Below, one piece after another: positions 43,628 through 53,174 of a DNA stretch of 64,000 nt (positions are counted from its first letter, which is position 1; each line of letters starts with the position of its first letter). The translations under genes were made by a program, and so were the position numbers. The stretch is from NCBI GenBank assembly GCA_934418125.1, contig CAKRWT010000002.1, positions 1-64,000 of the forward strand, read 5' to 3'. Below the pieces are notes generated by a model. That model ran no database searches and was not told the origin of the DNA. It was given only the letters and a program-made list of their open reading frames with translations. The stretch comes from an uncultured Lachnospiraceae bacterium. GTDB taxonomy: Bacteria > Bacillota > Clostridia > Lachnospirales > Lachnospiraceae.

Positions 43628-44842
43628 ATGGCGACTTGGGGATATGTCGCGATTGACAAGACAGGAAAAGAAATCAAAGGCAGTAAAGAAGCCGATAACC
43701 AGGAAATTATCCGAAGAGAATTGAAAAATCAGGGATTGATTGTGTTAGAGATAACACAGCAGAATGCCCTGACGAAAGATATCAGCCTGGATTTCAGCAG
43801 TGGACCCACACCGAGAGATTTGGCAGTTTTCTGCCGACAGTTTTCCAGTATTACAAGAGCTGGTGTTACGATTATCGAAACATTGAGTATGCTGGCAGAC
43901 CAGACTGAAAACCAGAAGATGCAGAAAGCCCTCTATGAGGTAAAAGCAGATGTAGAAAAGGGTGAAAGTTTTGCGGATGCCCTTTCAAAGCATAAGAAGG
44001 TCTTCCCGGAATTGCTGATACAGATGGCAAGAGCTGGTGAAGCATCCGGTAGCCTGGATACTTCCATGGAACGTATGGCAATCCAGTTTGAAAAGACAGC
44101 TAAAACGCAGGCACTTGTAAAGAAAGCCATGATTTATCCGATTGTGGTAGCTTTGGTAGCAGTGGCGGTTATCGTTGTCATGTTGGTATTCGTCATTCCA
44201 CGATATATGGATATGTTCGAGGAACTGGGAACAGAGCTCCCGGCAATTACCCTGGCAGTAGTTGCCATGAGTAATTTCATCAAGAACTTCTGGTATATCA
44301 TTATTCCGGTTATCATAGGCATTGTGGTGGCAGTGAAAAGCTATGCAGCAACCAGTTCAGGCAAGCATCTGTTTGGCAAGATACAGTTAAAGATTCCGGC
44401 AATCAGGAATCTGGTTGTAAAATCAGCCTGCTCCCAGATGGCAAGAACGTTAAGTACTTTATTGGCAGCCGGTGTGCCCCTGGTAGAAGCTGTTGATATT
44501 GTGGCAGAAACCATGAGCAATATCTGGTTTAAGGAAGCTTTAAAAGAAGCCACAGAACAGCTTATAATTGGTGTGCCGCTATCACAGCCCCTGCAGACCA
44601 GCGGACTGTTTCCACCGATGGTATACCACATGATACATATTGGAGAAGAAGCCGGTTCTACCGAAGAAATGCTCAACAAACTGGCAGATTATTACGAAGA
44701 AGAAGTAGAAATGGCAGTACAGTCGCTGATGGCAGCTATGGAACCTATGATTATCGTTGTGCTTGCATGCATCGTAGGCGTCCTCATTGCGGCAGTCATG
44801 GCACCAATGGTCGAAATGTACTCCGCTTTGGACAACTTATAA
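43628..44842 (+). CDS. pilC: type IV pilus/type II secretion inner-membrane protein PilC (GspF)
   Basis: A 404-aa platform protein. It starts with the PilC/GspF-typical MATWGYVAIDKTGKEIKGSK. Two GspF domains follow: AVFCRQFSSITRAGVTIIET with LLIQMARAGEASGSLD, and MARTLSTLLAAGVPLVEAVD with YHMIHIGEEAGSTEEMLNK. Each ends in hydrophobic helices. It couples the cytoplasmic assembly ATPase to pilin extraction from the membrane. It is the first gene of the pilus cluster; PilB/PilT ATPases, normally directly upstream, are absent. Confidence 0.93.
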   Translation: MATWGYVAIDKTGKEIKGSKEADNQEIIRRELKNQGLIVLEITQQNALTKDISLDFSSGPTPRDLAVFCRQFSSITRAGVTIIETLSMLADQTENQKMQKALYEVKADVEKGESFADALSKHKKVFPELLIQMARAGEASGSLDTSMERMAIQFEKTAKTQALVKKAMIYPIVVALVAVAVIVVMLVFVIPRYMDMFEELGTELPAITLAVVAMSNFIKNFWYIIIPVIIGIVVAVKSYAATSSGKHLFGKIQLKIPAIRNLVVKSACSQMARTLSTLLAAGVPLVEAVDIVAETMSNIWFKEALKEATEQLIIGVPLSQPLQTSGLFPPMVYHMIHIGEEAGSTEEMLNKLADYYEEEVEMAVQSLMAAMEPMIIVVLACIVGVLIAAVMAPMVEMYSALDNL

Positions 44843-44910
44843 CAACAGGGGAGCAATCCATAAGACGCGCCGTGCTTGCACGGAAGCGACTTTATGGATT
44901 AGCGTTGTTA
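44840..44910 (+). promoter_or_regulatory. large hairpin between pilC and the major pilin gene
   Basis: Three nested perfect stems: TAACAAC/GTTGTTA (44840-44846, 44904-44910), AATCCATAA/TTATGGATT (44855-44863, 44892-44900) and CCGTGC/GCACGG (44870-44875, 44878-44883). It includes the pilC stop codon and has no T tract. A likely mRNA processing or stability element, or partial terminator. Confidence 0.65.
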
Positions 44911-45064
44911 ATATATATATGCATAAGCATATGCGATAACACTCATTGCTAATGCGTTACCCCTATCAACGAATTAAACACGGCTGTAGTAGGGAACAGA
45001 CGTGCTTAAGATAAAAGAAAGGCAAAACAAGCCTGAATCTTTAAAATAAAGGAGAATGAAAGAG

Positions 45065-45562
45065 ATGAGAAAAGAAAAAATGAATAACAAAGGTTTTTCC
45101 CTTGTTGAGTTGATTATCGTAATTGCTATTATGGCAATCCTGATTGTTGTATTAGCACCTCAGTATCTGAAATATGTTGAGAAATCAAGAAACTCAACTG
45201 ATGTATCCAACGCAACAGAGATGGTAACCGCTATGCAGGTATATGCAGCAGACCCTGATGTAGCAGCTGCAGATGCTTTCCCAGTAGGAACGTTTACAAT
45301 TACAGTTAACGGTACGGGCACAACAAGTAGTATTGATGCTTGTAAAAAGGCATTTTTTGCAGCAGGTATGTCTACGGCAGCAGATAAAGACCCTGGAACC
45401 ACCTGTGTGAGCAAGACAGCTTGGACAACATATGTTATTACAGGTACTGTAGCAGATAATGGAAACATTTCTTTTGCATATTCAGCAACAGATAAGGCAA
45501 ATGCAGCAGTAACAGCATTTGGAGATATGATGTCTGGTAAAAATAGCACAACTACCCCATAA
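45065..45562 (+). CDS. major type IV prepilin
   Basis: A 165-aa prepilin. After a short basic leader (MRKEKMNNKG) comes the prepilin peptidase site G/FSLVEL and the 20-residue hydrophobic helix IIVIAIMAILIVVLAPQYL. The small globular domain has two cysteines (IDACKK and TTCVSK), which could form a disulphide loop. Size and position after pilC, flanked by strong hairpins, suggest the abundant pilus subunit. The ATG at 45065 is better spaced from AAAGGAG than that at 45056. Codon use is AT-richer than in neighbours, as for a highly expressed or exchanged subunit. Confidence 0.9.
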   Translation: MRKEKMNNKGFSLVELIIVIAIMAILIVVLAPQYLKYVEKSRNSTDVSNATEMVTAMQVYAADPDVAAADAFPVGTFTITVNGTGTTSSIDACKKAFFAAGMSTAADKDPGTTCVSKTAWTTYVITGTVADNGNISFAYSATDKANAAVTAFGDMMSGKNSTTTP

Positions 45563-45587
45563 TAAAATCATTATTTAACTTGGATAC

Positions 45588-45667
45588 TTCGGCAGCTTAG
45601 GCTGCCGAAATGCTTGATTGTTCATTACCAATGAACCAACGAATGAACTTAACCAGTTCATGACGAA
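45588..45667 (+). promoter_or_regulatory. cluster of hairpins after the pilin gene
   Basis: TTCGGCAGC/GCTGCCGAA (45588-45609, loop TTAG), GTTCATT/AATGAAC (45620-45636) and ATGAAC/GTTCAT shortly after. None has a T tract, so they more likely protect the 3' end of a processed pilin mRNA than terminate fully. Confidence 0.55.
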
Positions 45668-45742
45668 CGCAAATATTTCAATACCATTTTACAAAGAATA
45701 CCCGCCACTTTCAGACAGAAGTCGGCGCAAAGGACGTTACAG

Positions 45743-46495
45743 ATGACAGCGAACATTATACTTTACATTATCATATTTCTTTTTGGTATCGTGATTGGCA
45801 GCTTTTTAAATGTCTGCATCTACCGGATTCCTAAGAAGGAGGATATCGTGAAGACCCCATCCCATTGTATGGCATGCGGGTACCGGCTTGCCTGGTATGA
45901 TATGTTCCCGGTGTTCAGTTACCTGGCTTTGCGTGGCAGATGTCGTAAGTGTGGCACGAAACTCTCCGTCCAGTATCCTCTGATTGAGGCAACGAACGGA
46001 ATCTTATACGTGCTAATCGTATTAGTAAAAGGGCTGAACGTAGAATCCCTACTCTATTGTTTGCTTGCATCAGCATTGATTGTGCTGAGCGTAATTGATT
46101 TCAGAACTTATGAGATTCCATTTGGAATCAATCTGTATATACTGGCACTGGGGCTAATCAGAGTTGTGACGGATTATCATAACTTTATCCAATATCTGAT
46201 TGGCTTCTTGTCTGTCAGTACCATACTAGCAGTTCTTTATTATGCCACGAAGGGCCGGGCAATCGGCGGTGGCGATGTGAAGCTGATGGCAGTATGCGGA
46301 TTGCTGCTTGGCTGGAAACTGATTCTATTAGCGTTTTTGACAGGGTGTATCGTTGGCTCTGTCATACATGTTATTCGCATGAAGATATCTGGGGAGTCGC
46401 ATGTACTTGCGATGGGACCATATCTTTCCATCGGTGTTATGATTGCAGCCTTGTGGGGCAATCAGATGATACAATGGTATATGGGACAATTTTAA
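45743..46495 (+). CDS. pilD: type IV prepilin leader peptidase / N-methyltransferase
   Basis: A 250-aa membrane enzyme that cleaves prepilin leaders and methylates the new N-terminus. The cytoplasmic zinc loop has two CxxC pairs (CMACGYRLAWYDMFPVFSYL, CRKCGTKLSVQYPLIEATNG). The catalytic aspartates are in VIDFRTYEIP and GGGDVKLM, as in A24 aspartic peptidases, with eight or so hydrophobic helices. AAAGGA lies before the ATG. Its substrates are the pilins at 45065, 49209, 53175 and 53828, and possibly 50641. Confidence 0.95.
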   Translation: MTANIILYIIIFLFGIVIGSFLNVCIYRIPKKEDIVKTPSHCMACGYRLAWYDMFPVFSYLALRGRCRKCGTKLSVQYPLIEATNGILYVLIVLVKGLNVESLLYCLLASALIVLSVIDFRTYEIPFGINLYILALGLIRVVTDYHNFIQYLIGFLSVSTILAVLYYATKGRAIGGGDVKLMAVCGLLLGWKLILLAFLTGCIVGSVIHVIRMKISGESHVLAMGPYLSIGVMIAALWGNQMIQWYMGQF

Positions 46496-46603
46496 ATCCA
46501 GATTTAATATTTGAAAATCATACCTGCACAGTGTACCTGGCAGGTTTATTGCATAAATGAGGAAATACAAGAGAAGTGGCAGGACAGAAGGAGGAAACGA
46601 TTC

Positions 46604-48376
46604 ATGGCTGGTAAGGTAATCAGTATTGAAATCGGGTATTCACTGACCAGAGTTTGTGAAACGGATTATAAGGCAAAAATACACAGGATATATAAAAACT
46701 TCAGTATACCGACACCGGAAGGGGTTATCAATGATGGTGCATTAATGATTACCCCGGAGTATGTGGAAAGCATGAAAGCGGCACTGGCAGAAAACAAGGT
46801 AAAATCAAAACAAGTGGTGTTTACCATTACTTCTGCAAAGATTGCCAGCAGGGAAGTTGTGATTCCATTTGTAAAAGACAATAGAATAGCAGATGTTATC
46901 AATGCTAATGCATCAGATTATTTTCCGGTAGATTTAACGCAGTATCAGTTAGCATACAGCGTTTTGGGTGTATTAGGAGAAAACAAGGGAAATCAACAGT
47001 ACAAACTGTTGGTAATGGCGGCTCCGAAAGCTCTTTTAAGCGGATATTATGATTTGGCGAGAGCGTTAAAACTGGAGGTTGCTGCTTTAGACTATGTGGG
47101 AAACAGTATATACCGGGTAGTAAAGGAAGAATGTGCCCAGGGAACAAATCTGATTATAAAATCAGATGAGCGTTCCACATTGGTTATGGTAGTACAGAAT
47201 GGTGTGATTTCATTTACCAGAAATATAGCTTATGGTGTGGATGAAGCGATTCAGAGCGTGATGGATTCCTTACACTGGGGACAGGTGGACAGCGTTACCA
47301 AGGCAATGGATATTTTAAGTCAGAATATCTGTGTGGCATTACCACCGGAAACACCGGAAACACCAGAAAAGAAAGAAACTCCGGACGATTTGGTTACAGA
47401 AGTAATTGCTGACGAGTCAGAGAAGCTGGCAACGGTACCCCAAGAACAACGGGCAAAGGAAGATGTAACCCATTCTGTTATGCCACTGATTGGCAGTATT
47501 GCGAGAGTTGTGGATTATTATGTATCCCATAATGCCAACACCACGATAGAGCGGGTGCTGTTTACCGGACTGGGAGCTGATATTCAGGGGCTGAACCAGT
47601 TACTGGCGCAGGAAATCAATCATCCAGTAGAAGTACTGACTCAGGCAGCGGGATGGAATTTTGAGAAGAGTTTTAAGACCAAAGCTTATGGAGCCTATCT
47701 GGCATGTGCAGGTGCAGCGGTAGAACCTCTTGGCTTTAAGGCAAATAAAGAAAAGGCAGGTGCCAAACCGGGCAGGAGCAAAGGAAAGCTGGATGGTGCC
47801 ATTATCGCATACGTTGTTCTGGGAGCAGGGATTGTGGCAGCCCTCGGAATGATTGTGTCATCTACCTTTTCTTATGGAAGTGCCTTAAAAGAAAATGTTG
47901 AGCTGCGGGCGCAGGCCAGTGAACTGGAAGCGATTATTCCGGTTTATAATGAATATGTAACTACTTATAACGATTATATCAAGGTGTCAGCCATGTATGA
48001 TGTGACACGGAGCAATAATGATAATTTCTATGAATTGTTAGAGGAACTGGAACAGAGACTTCCCAGTGATGTGAGTGTCGTATCCCTGGAAAGTAATCGG
48101 GATGGTGTAGCGATTAACATGGATGTGCCATCTAAGAATGAGGCGGCTGCTGTAGTAGAACAGATGCGATTATTTGATGCCCTGTATCCAGACAGCGTTA
48201 CCGTTACCTCTGTTACGATGACAGAAGAGGAAGAAACCGGAAGTACGACGGTTAATTTTACGGTTACGGCAAATTACCGCTCATTAACAGAACAGGAAAA
48301 TCCGGTTAGCGAGGCAGACGAGAGTACCGAAGCACAGCAGTCATCGGAAAATGAAACACAGGAGGTAGCAGAATGA
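46604..48376 (+). CDS. pilM: PilM-PilN fusion protein
   Basis: A 590-aa protein. Residues 1-375 are an actin-like PilM domain (VISIEIGYSLTRVCETDYKA, VVFTITSAKIASREVVIPF, VLFTGLGADIQGLNQLLAQ). A linker of about 25 residues leads to one membrane helix (AIIAYVVLGAGIVAALGMIV, about 400-425) and a periplasmic-type PilN ferredoxin-like domain (FYELLEELEQRLPSDVSVVS). In most bacteria PilM and PilN are separate proteins that bind each other, so the fusion makes that contact permanent. The ATG at 46604 follows AAGGAGG. The stop overlaps the PilO start by 4 bases. Confidence 0.87.
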   Translation: MAGKVISIEIGYSLTRVCETDYKAKIHRIYKNFSIPTPEGVINDGALMITPEYVESMKAALAENKVKSKQVVFTITSAKIASREVVIPFVKDNRIADVINANASDYFPVDLTQYQLAYSVLGVLGENKGNQQYKLLVMAAPKALLSGYYDLARALKLEVAALDYVGNSIYRVVKEECAQGTNLIIKSDERSTLVMVVQNGVISFTRNIAYGVDEAIQSVMDSLHWGQVDSVTKAMDILSQNICVALPPETPETPEKKETPDDLVTEVIADESEKLATVPQEQRAKEDVTHSVMPLIGSIARVVDYYVSHNANTTIERVLFTGLGADIQGLNQLLAQEINHPVEVLTQAAGWNFEKSFKTKAYGAYLACAGAAVEPLGFKANKEKAGAKPGRSKGKLDGAIIAYVVLGAGIVAALGMIVSSTFSYGSALKENVELRAQASELEAIIPVYNEYVTTYNDYIKVSAMYDVTRSNNDNFYELLEELEQRLPSDVSVVSLESNRDGVAINMDVPSKNEAAAVVEQMRLFDALYPDSVTVTSVTMTEEEETGSTTVNFTVTANYRSLTEQENPVSEADESTEAQQSSENETQEVAE

Positions 48377-49194
48377 AGAAAACATCAAGAAAAGATATAT
48401 TGCTGCTGATAGGGCTGATTGGTGTGCTGCTTGCTGTGGCATCTTATTTTCTGATATATCAGCCAAACATTGAGAAGACAGAAACCTTGACGGCGGAGAA
48501 CCAGCAGCTTAGGATGAGAATTCTTGATTTGGGCAGCAAGATGGGAAACAAACAAAGCTACATAGAGGATACCGAGCGTATGAATCGGGAGATGCAGGAG
48601 ATTTATCAGCTTTTCCCGGTGGATACGAAAGAAGAAGACAGTATTATGCTCGCTATCAATCAGGAATTATTATCTCCTATGACGATAGATTCCCTTGCGA
48701 TTAACCCACTGGAAGAGGTCCCTTTCTTAGAGAATGTGGAACAGGGCGAGGAAGTGGAATACACTTATGAAATAGATGAAGTAGAAGCTTATGAAGACCA
48801 GGAGGGAATTCAGGATGCAGCAACGCCGGAGAGCGCAGATACGCAGAATGGCAGCAGTGCAGGCAATCCTTTCGGATTGTACAACAGACAGGCAACGATG
48901 AATTACAGCGTGTCTTATGATGGCTTGAAACGCAGCATTAAGAATATCTGCCTGCAGACGAATCGAACCGGTATTGAAAGCGTCAGCGTTGCCTTTGATG
49001 AGACAACAGGACTTCTGGTGGGCTCTACCGTAGTTAATATGTATTGCGTACCGGGACAGGAAGGAAAAGAATACAGGGAGCCTGACTTCTCATCGGTATT
49101 GCTTGGAACGGATAATATTTTTGGAACGATTAAGATTCAGGGCGAGAGCGCACTGCCAGATTTGGAACAGGCAGAAGAGACTGAGGAAGAATAA
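48373..49194 (+). CDS. PilO-like pilus assembly protein
   Basis: A 273-aa protein with a short cytoplasmic tail, one membrane helix (ILLLIGLIGVLLAVASYFLI, residues 10-29), a coiled coil (EKTETLTAENQQLRMRILDL) and an extracytoplasmic ferredoxin-like domain (NYSVSYDGLKRSIKNICLQ). This is PilO topology, and position directly after PilM-PilN agrees. An acidic loop at about 120-160 is extra. It should form the PilMNO alignment complex that links the motor platform to the wall-spanning part. Confidence 0.82.
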   Translation: MKKTSRKDILLLIGLIGVLLAVASYFLIYQPNIEKTETLTAENQQLRMRILDLGSKMGNKQSYIEDTERMNREMQEIYQLFPVDTKEEDSIMLAINQELLSPMTIDSLAINPLEEVPFLENVEQGEEVEYTYEIDEVEAYEDQEGIQDAATPESADTQNGSSAGNPFGLYNRQATMNYSVSYDGLKRSIKNICLQTNRTGIESVSVAFDETTGLLVGSTVVNMYCVPGQEGKEYREPDFSSVLLGTDNIFGTIKIQGESALPDLEQAEETEEE

Positions 49195-49208
49195 AGAGAA
49201 AGATATCT

Positions 49209-50618
49209 ATGAGGAAGGAAGAAAGAATCTGCAGACAAAACAAGAACAGTGGTTTTTCATTGGTAGAGCTTCTGATTGCGGTTACGATTCTGGCAATCAT
49301 TGTAATTCCGTTGATGCATCTTTTTGTTACTTCTACGAAGATTAATGTGAAGTCCCGTGAAACGTTGCGCTCTACGACCATAGCACAAGATATTATGGAA
49401 GGCTGTAAAGCCTATGATGTGCCGGAGCTGCAGGAACAGTTTAATCATCCGGAAGAGGGATTCTATGTCATTGACAGACAGTTAATCAAAGGAAAACTGG
49501 AGGAACTGTCAGAAAAGGAAGGCGGACAGGAAGGTCTTTACTATTTTACCATGCGTGATGTAACCATGCAGGGAAGTCATTATGATGTTCAGATTAAAGT
49601 GGACGGCAGAGGGTACATGGAAAAGATAGCGGATGACAGTATTACAGAGTATCCCGAACTGACCGGTGACCCGATGGACCCGGCTGTGTATGTAGTGCAC
49701 AATAACGAGCATAACAACACGAAGATGGCAAAGATTGGCAGTGTGGTAAAAGGGCAGGACGGCATGTTTGTGGAAAAAGACAACTTGAAAGACAAGGCCC
49801 TGGATAAGATATGGAAAGCGTTTGAAACGGAGTTTGAAGCAGACGGATATACCGAAGAAGACTTGCGGTTTACAACGGACAGTCCAGGAATCCAGATAGA
49901 TGAAGTATATGATGTATTTTCCTGTATCCGGGAGATTACAGTTGATATTGAAGATTCCGGTACAAGGGATGAAGACGGAAATATTATAAAAAATGCAAAG
50001 GTTTCCATTGTCTATAAGGAATGTACCTATTCATCCTGGGGGATTTGGGGGGAGGAAAAGTACGATGTTTATGTGTTAGATGAACAGCCCATAGACGTTC
50101 CTTTTGCAGGGGAAAATTTCTATCTGTTTTACTATCCACAGTATGGAATGACAGAAGATTCTATCGTGATTAACAACAAAGACAATCTGCCGCTTCAGTT
50201 GATTCTTACCAAGCAGGCAGAGGAAACCATGACAGATACGGAATTGTATAAGGGAGAGAAGAACTATACGGCAGAGGTATTCTTAAATGGCTTCGACAAG
50301 AACAATCTTACCATCCGCACCAACCTGGGAAGTGTACTGGTAAACAATTCCTATCTGGAAAAGGAAGACCGGATAGAATCGGACGATGCCAGGGTAGCAT
50401 TTCATTTCGATAGACAACTGAAACCAACGAAAATAAGGGATTTAAAGGTCTATACCCTGGCCGGGGAACGTCTGGGGGAAAATCCAATCGAGGCAGATGA
50501 AGATATGTCTCAGGTAATTTATGATGTAGATGTAGCCATATATAAGCAAGGAGCAGCAGATAAAGACTTCCCGATGGAAGAACGGGTTATGTTGTTAAGC
50601 GGAAGTAAGATAGATTAA
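49209..50618 (+). CDS. large pilin-like protein (PilV-type minor pilin)
   Basis: A 469-aa protein with a prepilin N-terminus: NSG/FSLVELLIAVTILAIIVIP after a 16-residue basic leader. The long extracellular part contains beta-rich segments (VEVFLNGFDKNNLTIRTNLG-like) and no Cys-rich motifs. Minor pilins of this PilV type prime assembly or sit at the pilus tip. It is much larger than usual minor pilins (about 150-200 aa). Gap to the previous gene is 14 bp. Confidence 0.85.
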   Translation: MRKEERICRQNKNSGFSLVELLIAVTILAIIVIPLMHLFVTSTKINVKSRETLRSTTIAQDIMEGCKAYDVPELQEQFNHPEEGFYVIDRQLIKGKLEELSEKEGGQEGLYYFTMRDVTMQGSHYDVQIKVDGRGYMEKIADDSITEYPELTGDPMDPAVYVVHNNEHNNTKMAKIGSVVKGQDGMFVEKDNLKDKALDKIWKAFETEFEADGYTEEDLRFTTDSPGIQIDEVYDVFSCIREITVDIEDSGTRDEDGNIIKNAKVSIVYKECTYSSWGIWGEEKYDVYVLDEQPIDVPFAGENFYLFYYPQYGMTEDSIVINNKDNLPLQLILTKQAEETMTDTELYKGEKNYTAEVFLNGFDKNNLTIRTNLGSVLVNNSYLEKEDRIESDDARVAFHFDRQLKPTKIRDLKVYTLAGERLGENPIEADEDMSQVIYDVDVAIYKQGAADKDFPMEERVMLLSGSKID

Positions 50619-50640
50619 GAAACATAGGATAAAGAACAGA

Positions 50641-53100
50641 ATGGACAGGATAAAGAGTGGAATCAGAAAATTAAATAACAGGGGTTCTTCTATTGTTATC
50701 GTCATCATTGCCATGGCTATGATTGGGATTCTGGCTACCAGTATCCTGTGGATGTCCTATATGAATTATCAAATCAAGGTAAATGATATCAAGAACAAAG
50801 ACAGCTTCTATTCGGCGGAAACCGTAGTGGAACAGATTATGGCAGGCGTGCAGAATGAGGCTTCTGCGGCAGCCTCTGCAGCCTATAAAGAAGTGATGAA
50901 GAATTGGGATGCGCTGGACAGTGGCAATAATGTAAGCGCAGAAACAAATCGCTATCATATTTTTGTAACCACATATATTGATACCTTATACGAAGACCTG
51001 GCTCTGAGTGGGCATAGTGGCCGATATGACCGGGATACTCTGAAAGGCTATGTGGACAGCTATCTGTTTACCAAGGTGGATTCTGATGCCTGGACCAATG
51101 GAAATGAGGCAGGAGAGGCGGAAAAGCCTGCGACCATAGAAATTGTAAACAATAACAGTATCTTGTTACGCAATATCTATGTTGCCTATACAGATACAAA
51201 TGATGTAGTTTCCATTGTCAGTACGGATATCCGGATTGATGTGCCAAAGCTTAGTTTCAGTCAGAATGGAAGCATTGATGAGCTGTATGAGTATGCTTTG
51301 ATTGGAAATCAGGGAATTTCTGTAGACAGCAGTCTGGGAACGGTAAATATGAAAGGCAGTTTATATGCCGGCACAGATAAGAAAGGTAAAGGCGGTCTTG
51401 CAATCCATACGGCCAGCAAATTGACGGTAGAGGAAGCAACCAGGGTTATTTCCGGTGGTGCTATCAGTGTGACAGGACCTTCGGCAGCCTTTTCCGTCAG
51501 AGAAAACAGTAAGGAAAGCTGTGAGGTTTATGCTCGGAACCTGAAATTAGAAAGTGGAACGCTCAGCCTGGATGGCAAAGTTTATGTAGCCAATGATTTA
51601 TCTCTTAACGGAAATGGCAGTAAGGCAACCGTGTCGGGAGACTATTATGGATATGGAACAACAACCGGTAGTGGTCTGACAGGTGAGGATGAGATTACGC
51701 CGGAAGAGAGCAGTGCCATTATTGTAAACGGACGGGATTCCACGGTTGATTTCCGTGAAGTAAGCCGGTTGCTGTTAGCAGGACGGGCTTATATTGGACA
51801 ACAGGAGAAAGAGGAACCGGCACAAGAGGATAAGGCACAGGAAGACGCAGGTGAAGAAGCACAGGAAGAGCCGGCACAGAAAAGTAATTCTGTGCTGATG
51901 GGGGAAACCATTGCCGTAAAGGGTGGGCAGATTGCTTATCTGGTACCGGCGGAATGTATTGGTGTCAGCGGCGATGAGGATTCCTGTATTGGACAGAATC
52001 CCGTCAGTGGTGAGCAGGCAGCCAGGATGTTAGCCATGCAGGATGCCACTTCTGAGCTATATGATGAAGCGTTTAAAGAGATAGATTTTACGAAGAGCGT
52101 TTATCGTCTGGGAGGTAAAGCTTTAAGCGATTTTGGCGTGAATTCCATGAAGAATATACGTAAAGTCAGTACCCAGTATCATAACAATACAAGAACTTAT
52201 TATTATCTGGTTATGGATAAGGAAAATGCGGCCAGATATTTTGTACAGTATTATAATTTTAATGCCAATAAAGAAGCAGTTGACCGCTACTTCCATGCCT
52301 ATGCATCAGGAGGAATCCTGTTAGGAGATGTAGAAAATGGTACTTATACGATTCTGGGGAACAGTCTGGTGTCCAGTACTGTTTCGGAAAGCGGAGTAAC
52401 CCTGCTTACCAGTGTGGACCAGAGCTCTCTTTCAGAAGGAGAGACAGAAGAGGGAGAAGAGGGACAGGATACGCCACAGGGCGGCTACGAGGAAACGGGA
52501 GAAAATGCCGAAGAAGTGGCAGATAAAATGGCGAAAACAGAAGCAGAAGTCCTTACTATGGCAGAAAAGATTGCAGGGGAATATCAATCCTTGTGTTATG
52601 ATTTAACGACTGGCAAAACGATTGAGGAGGAAAATACCAAAACAGTTTTTGACAATCTTGTTAAAGAGAAGGATATGGATACCTATCTGAATGACCGCCA
52701 TAAGAATAATGAAACATTTCAGGCGGAATCGGGATTAAAGGCTTATATTACGAAGAAGGATGTGACACTTTCTGAGATTCCGGATGCGGGAAAGGTAAGA
52801 CTGATTATTTCAGAGGGAAATGTAACATTAGATAAGTCATTTGAAGGGTTAGTAATTGCAAAAGGAAAAATAATTATTGCGAAGGGTGTATCGAAAGTAT
52901 CCTATAATAAGTCGGATTTATCCTGGGTATTAAATGCTACCACAGGGGTGGAGGGAGAGACCGTAACCCCACTGGCATTTTTCACAAATGGCGGCGGAAG
53001 TCTGTTAGAGGGTGCAGCAGAGGCAGATGTGGATGAGGATGGTAATCTGATACTCGATTATTCCGAGATAGTCCGCTACGCTAACTGGGTTAAGAAATAA
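50641..53100 (+). CDS. very large pilin-like protein (PilX-type N-terminus)
   Basis: An 819-aa protein. The N-terminus NNRGSSIVIVIIAMAMIGIL resembles PilX-type minor pilins, where Glu5 is absent and cleavage follows the Gly. The body is rich in beta-helix-like repeats (VNMKGSLYAGTDKKGKGGLA, LKLESGTLSLDGKVYVANDL), suggesting an adhesin-like or polymer-binding fold. An acidic E/A/Q linker lies at about 385-415 and a second at 595-635. No catalytic motif recognised. It is probably surface-exposed at the pilus tip. Confidence 0.75.
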   Translation: MDRIKSGIRKLNNRGSSIVIVIIAMAMIGILATSILWMSYMNYQIKVNDIKNKDSFYSAETVVEQIMAGVQNEASAAASAAYKEVMKNWDALDSGNNVSAETNRYHIFVTTYIDTLYEDLALSGHSGRYDRDTLKGYVDSYLFTKVDSDAWTNGNEAGEAEKPATIEIVNNNSILLRNIYVAYTDTNDVVSIVSTDIRIDVPKLSFSQNGSIDELYEYALIGNQGISVDSSLGTVNMKGSLYAGTDKKGKGGLAIHTASKLTVEEATRVISGGAISVTGPSAAFSVRENSKESCEVYARNLKLESGTLSLDGKVYVANDLSLNGNGSKATVSGDYYGYGTTTGSGLTGEDEITPEESSAIIVNGRDSTVDFREVSRLLLAGRAYIGQQEKEEPAQEDKAQEDAGEEAQEEPAQKSNSVLMGETIAVKGGQIAYLVPAECIGVSGDEDSCIGQNPVSGEQAARMLAMQDATSELYDEAFKEIDFTKSVYRLGGKALSDFGVNSMKNIRKVSTQYHNNTRTYYYLVMDKENAARYFVQYYNFNANKEAVDRYFHAYASGGILLGDVENGTYTILGNSLVSSTVSESGVTLLTSVDQSSLSEGETEEGEEGQDTPQGGYEETGENAEEVADKMAKTEAEVLTMAEKIAGEYQSLCYDLTTGKTIEEENTKTVFDNLVKEKDMDTYLNDRHKNNETFQAESGLKAYITKKDVTLSEIPDAGKVRLIISEGNVTLDKSFEGLVIAKGKIIIAKGVSKVSYNKSDLSWVLNATTGVEGETVTPLAFFTNGGGSLLEGAAEADVDEDGNLILDYSEIVRYANWVKK

Positions 53101-53174
53101 AAGAAAGAAAAGCAAGAAATAAGAAAAAGCAGTAAGAGAAGCAATGGAAAAGTAAGAGAAAAGAGGTAGGCATT

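Noticed and set aside
44843..45055. c-di-GMP riboswitch before the major pilin
   Set aside because: The hairpins do not show the GEMM or c-di-GMP-II conserved core; left as an unassigned structured region.
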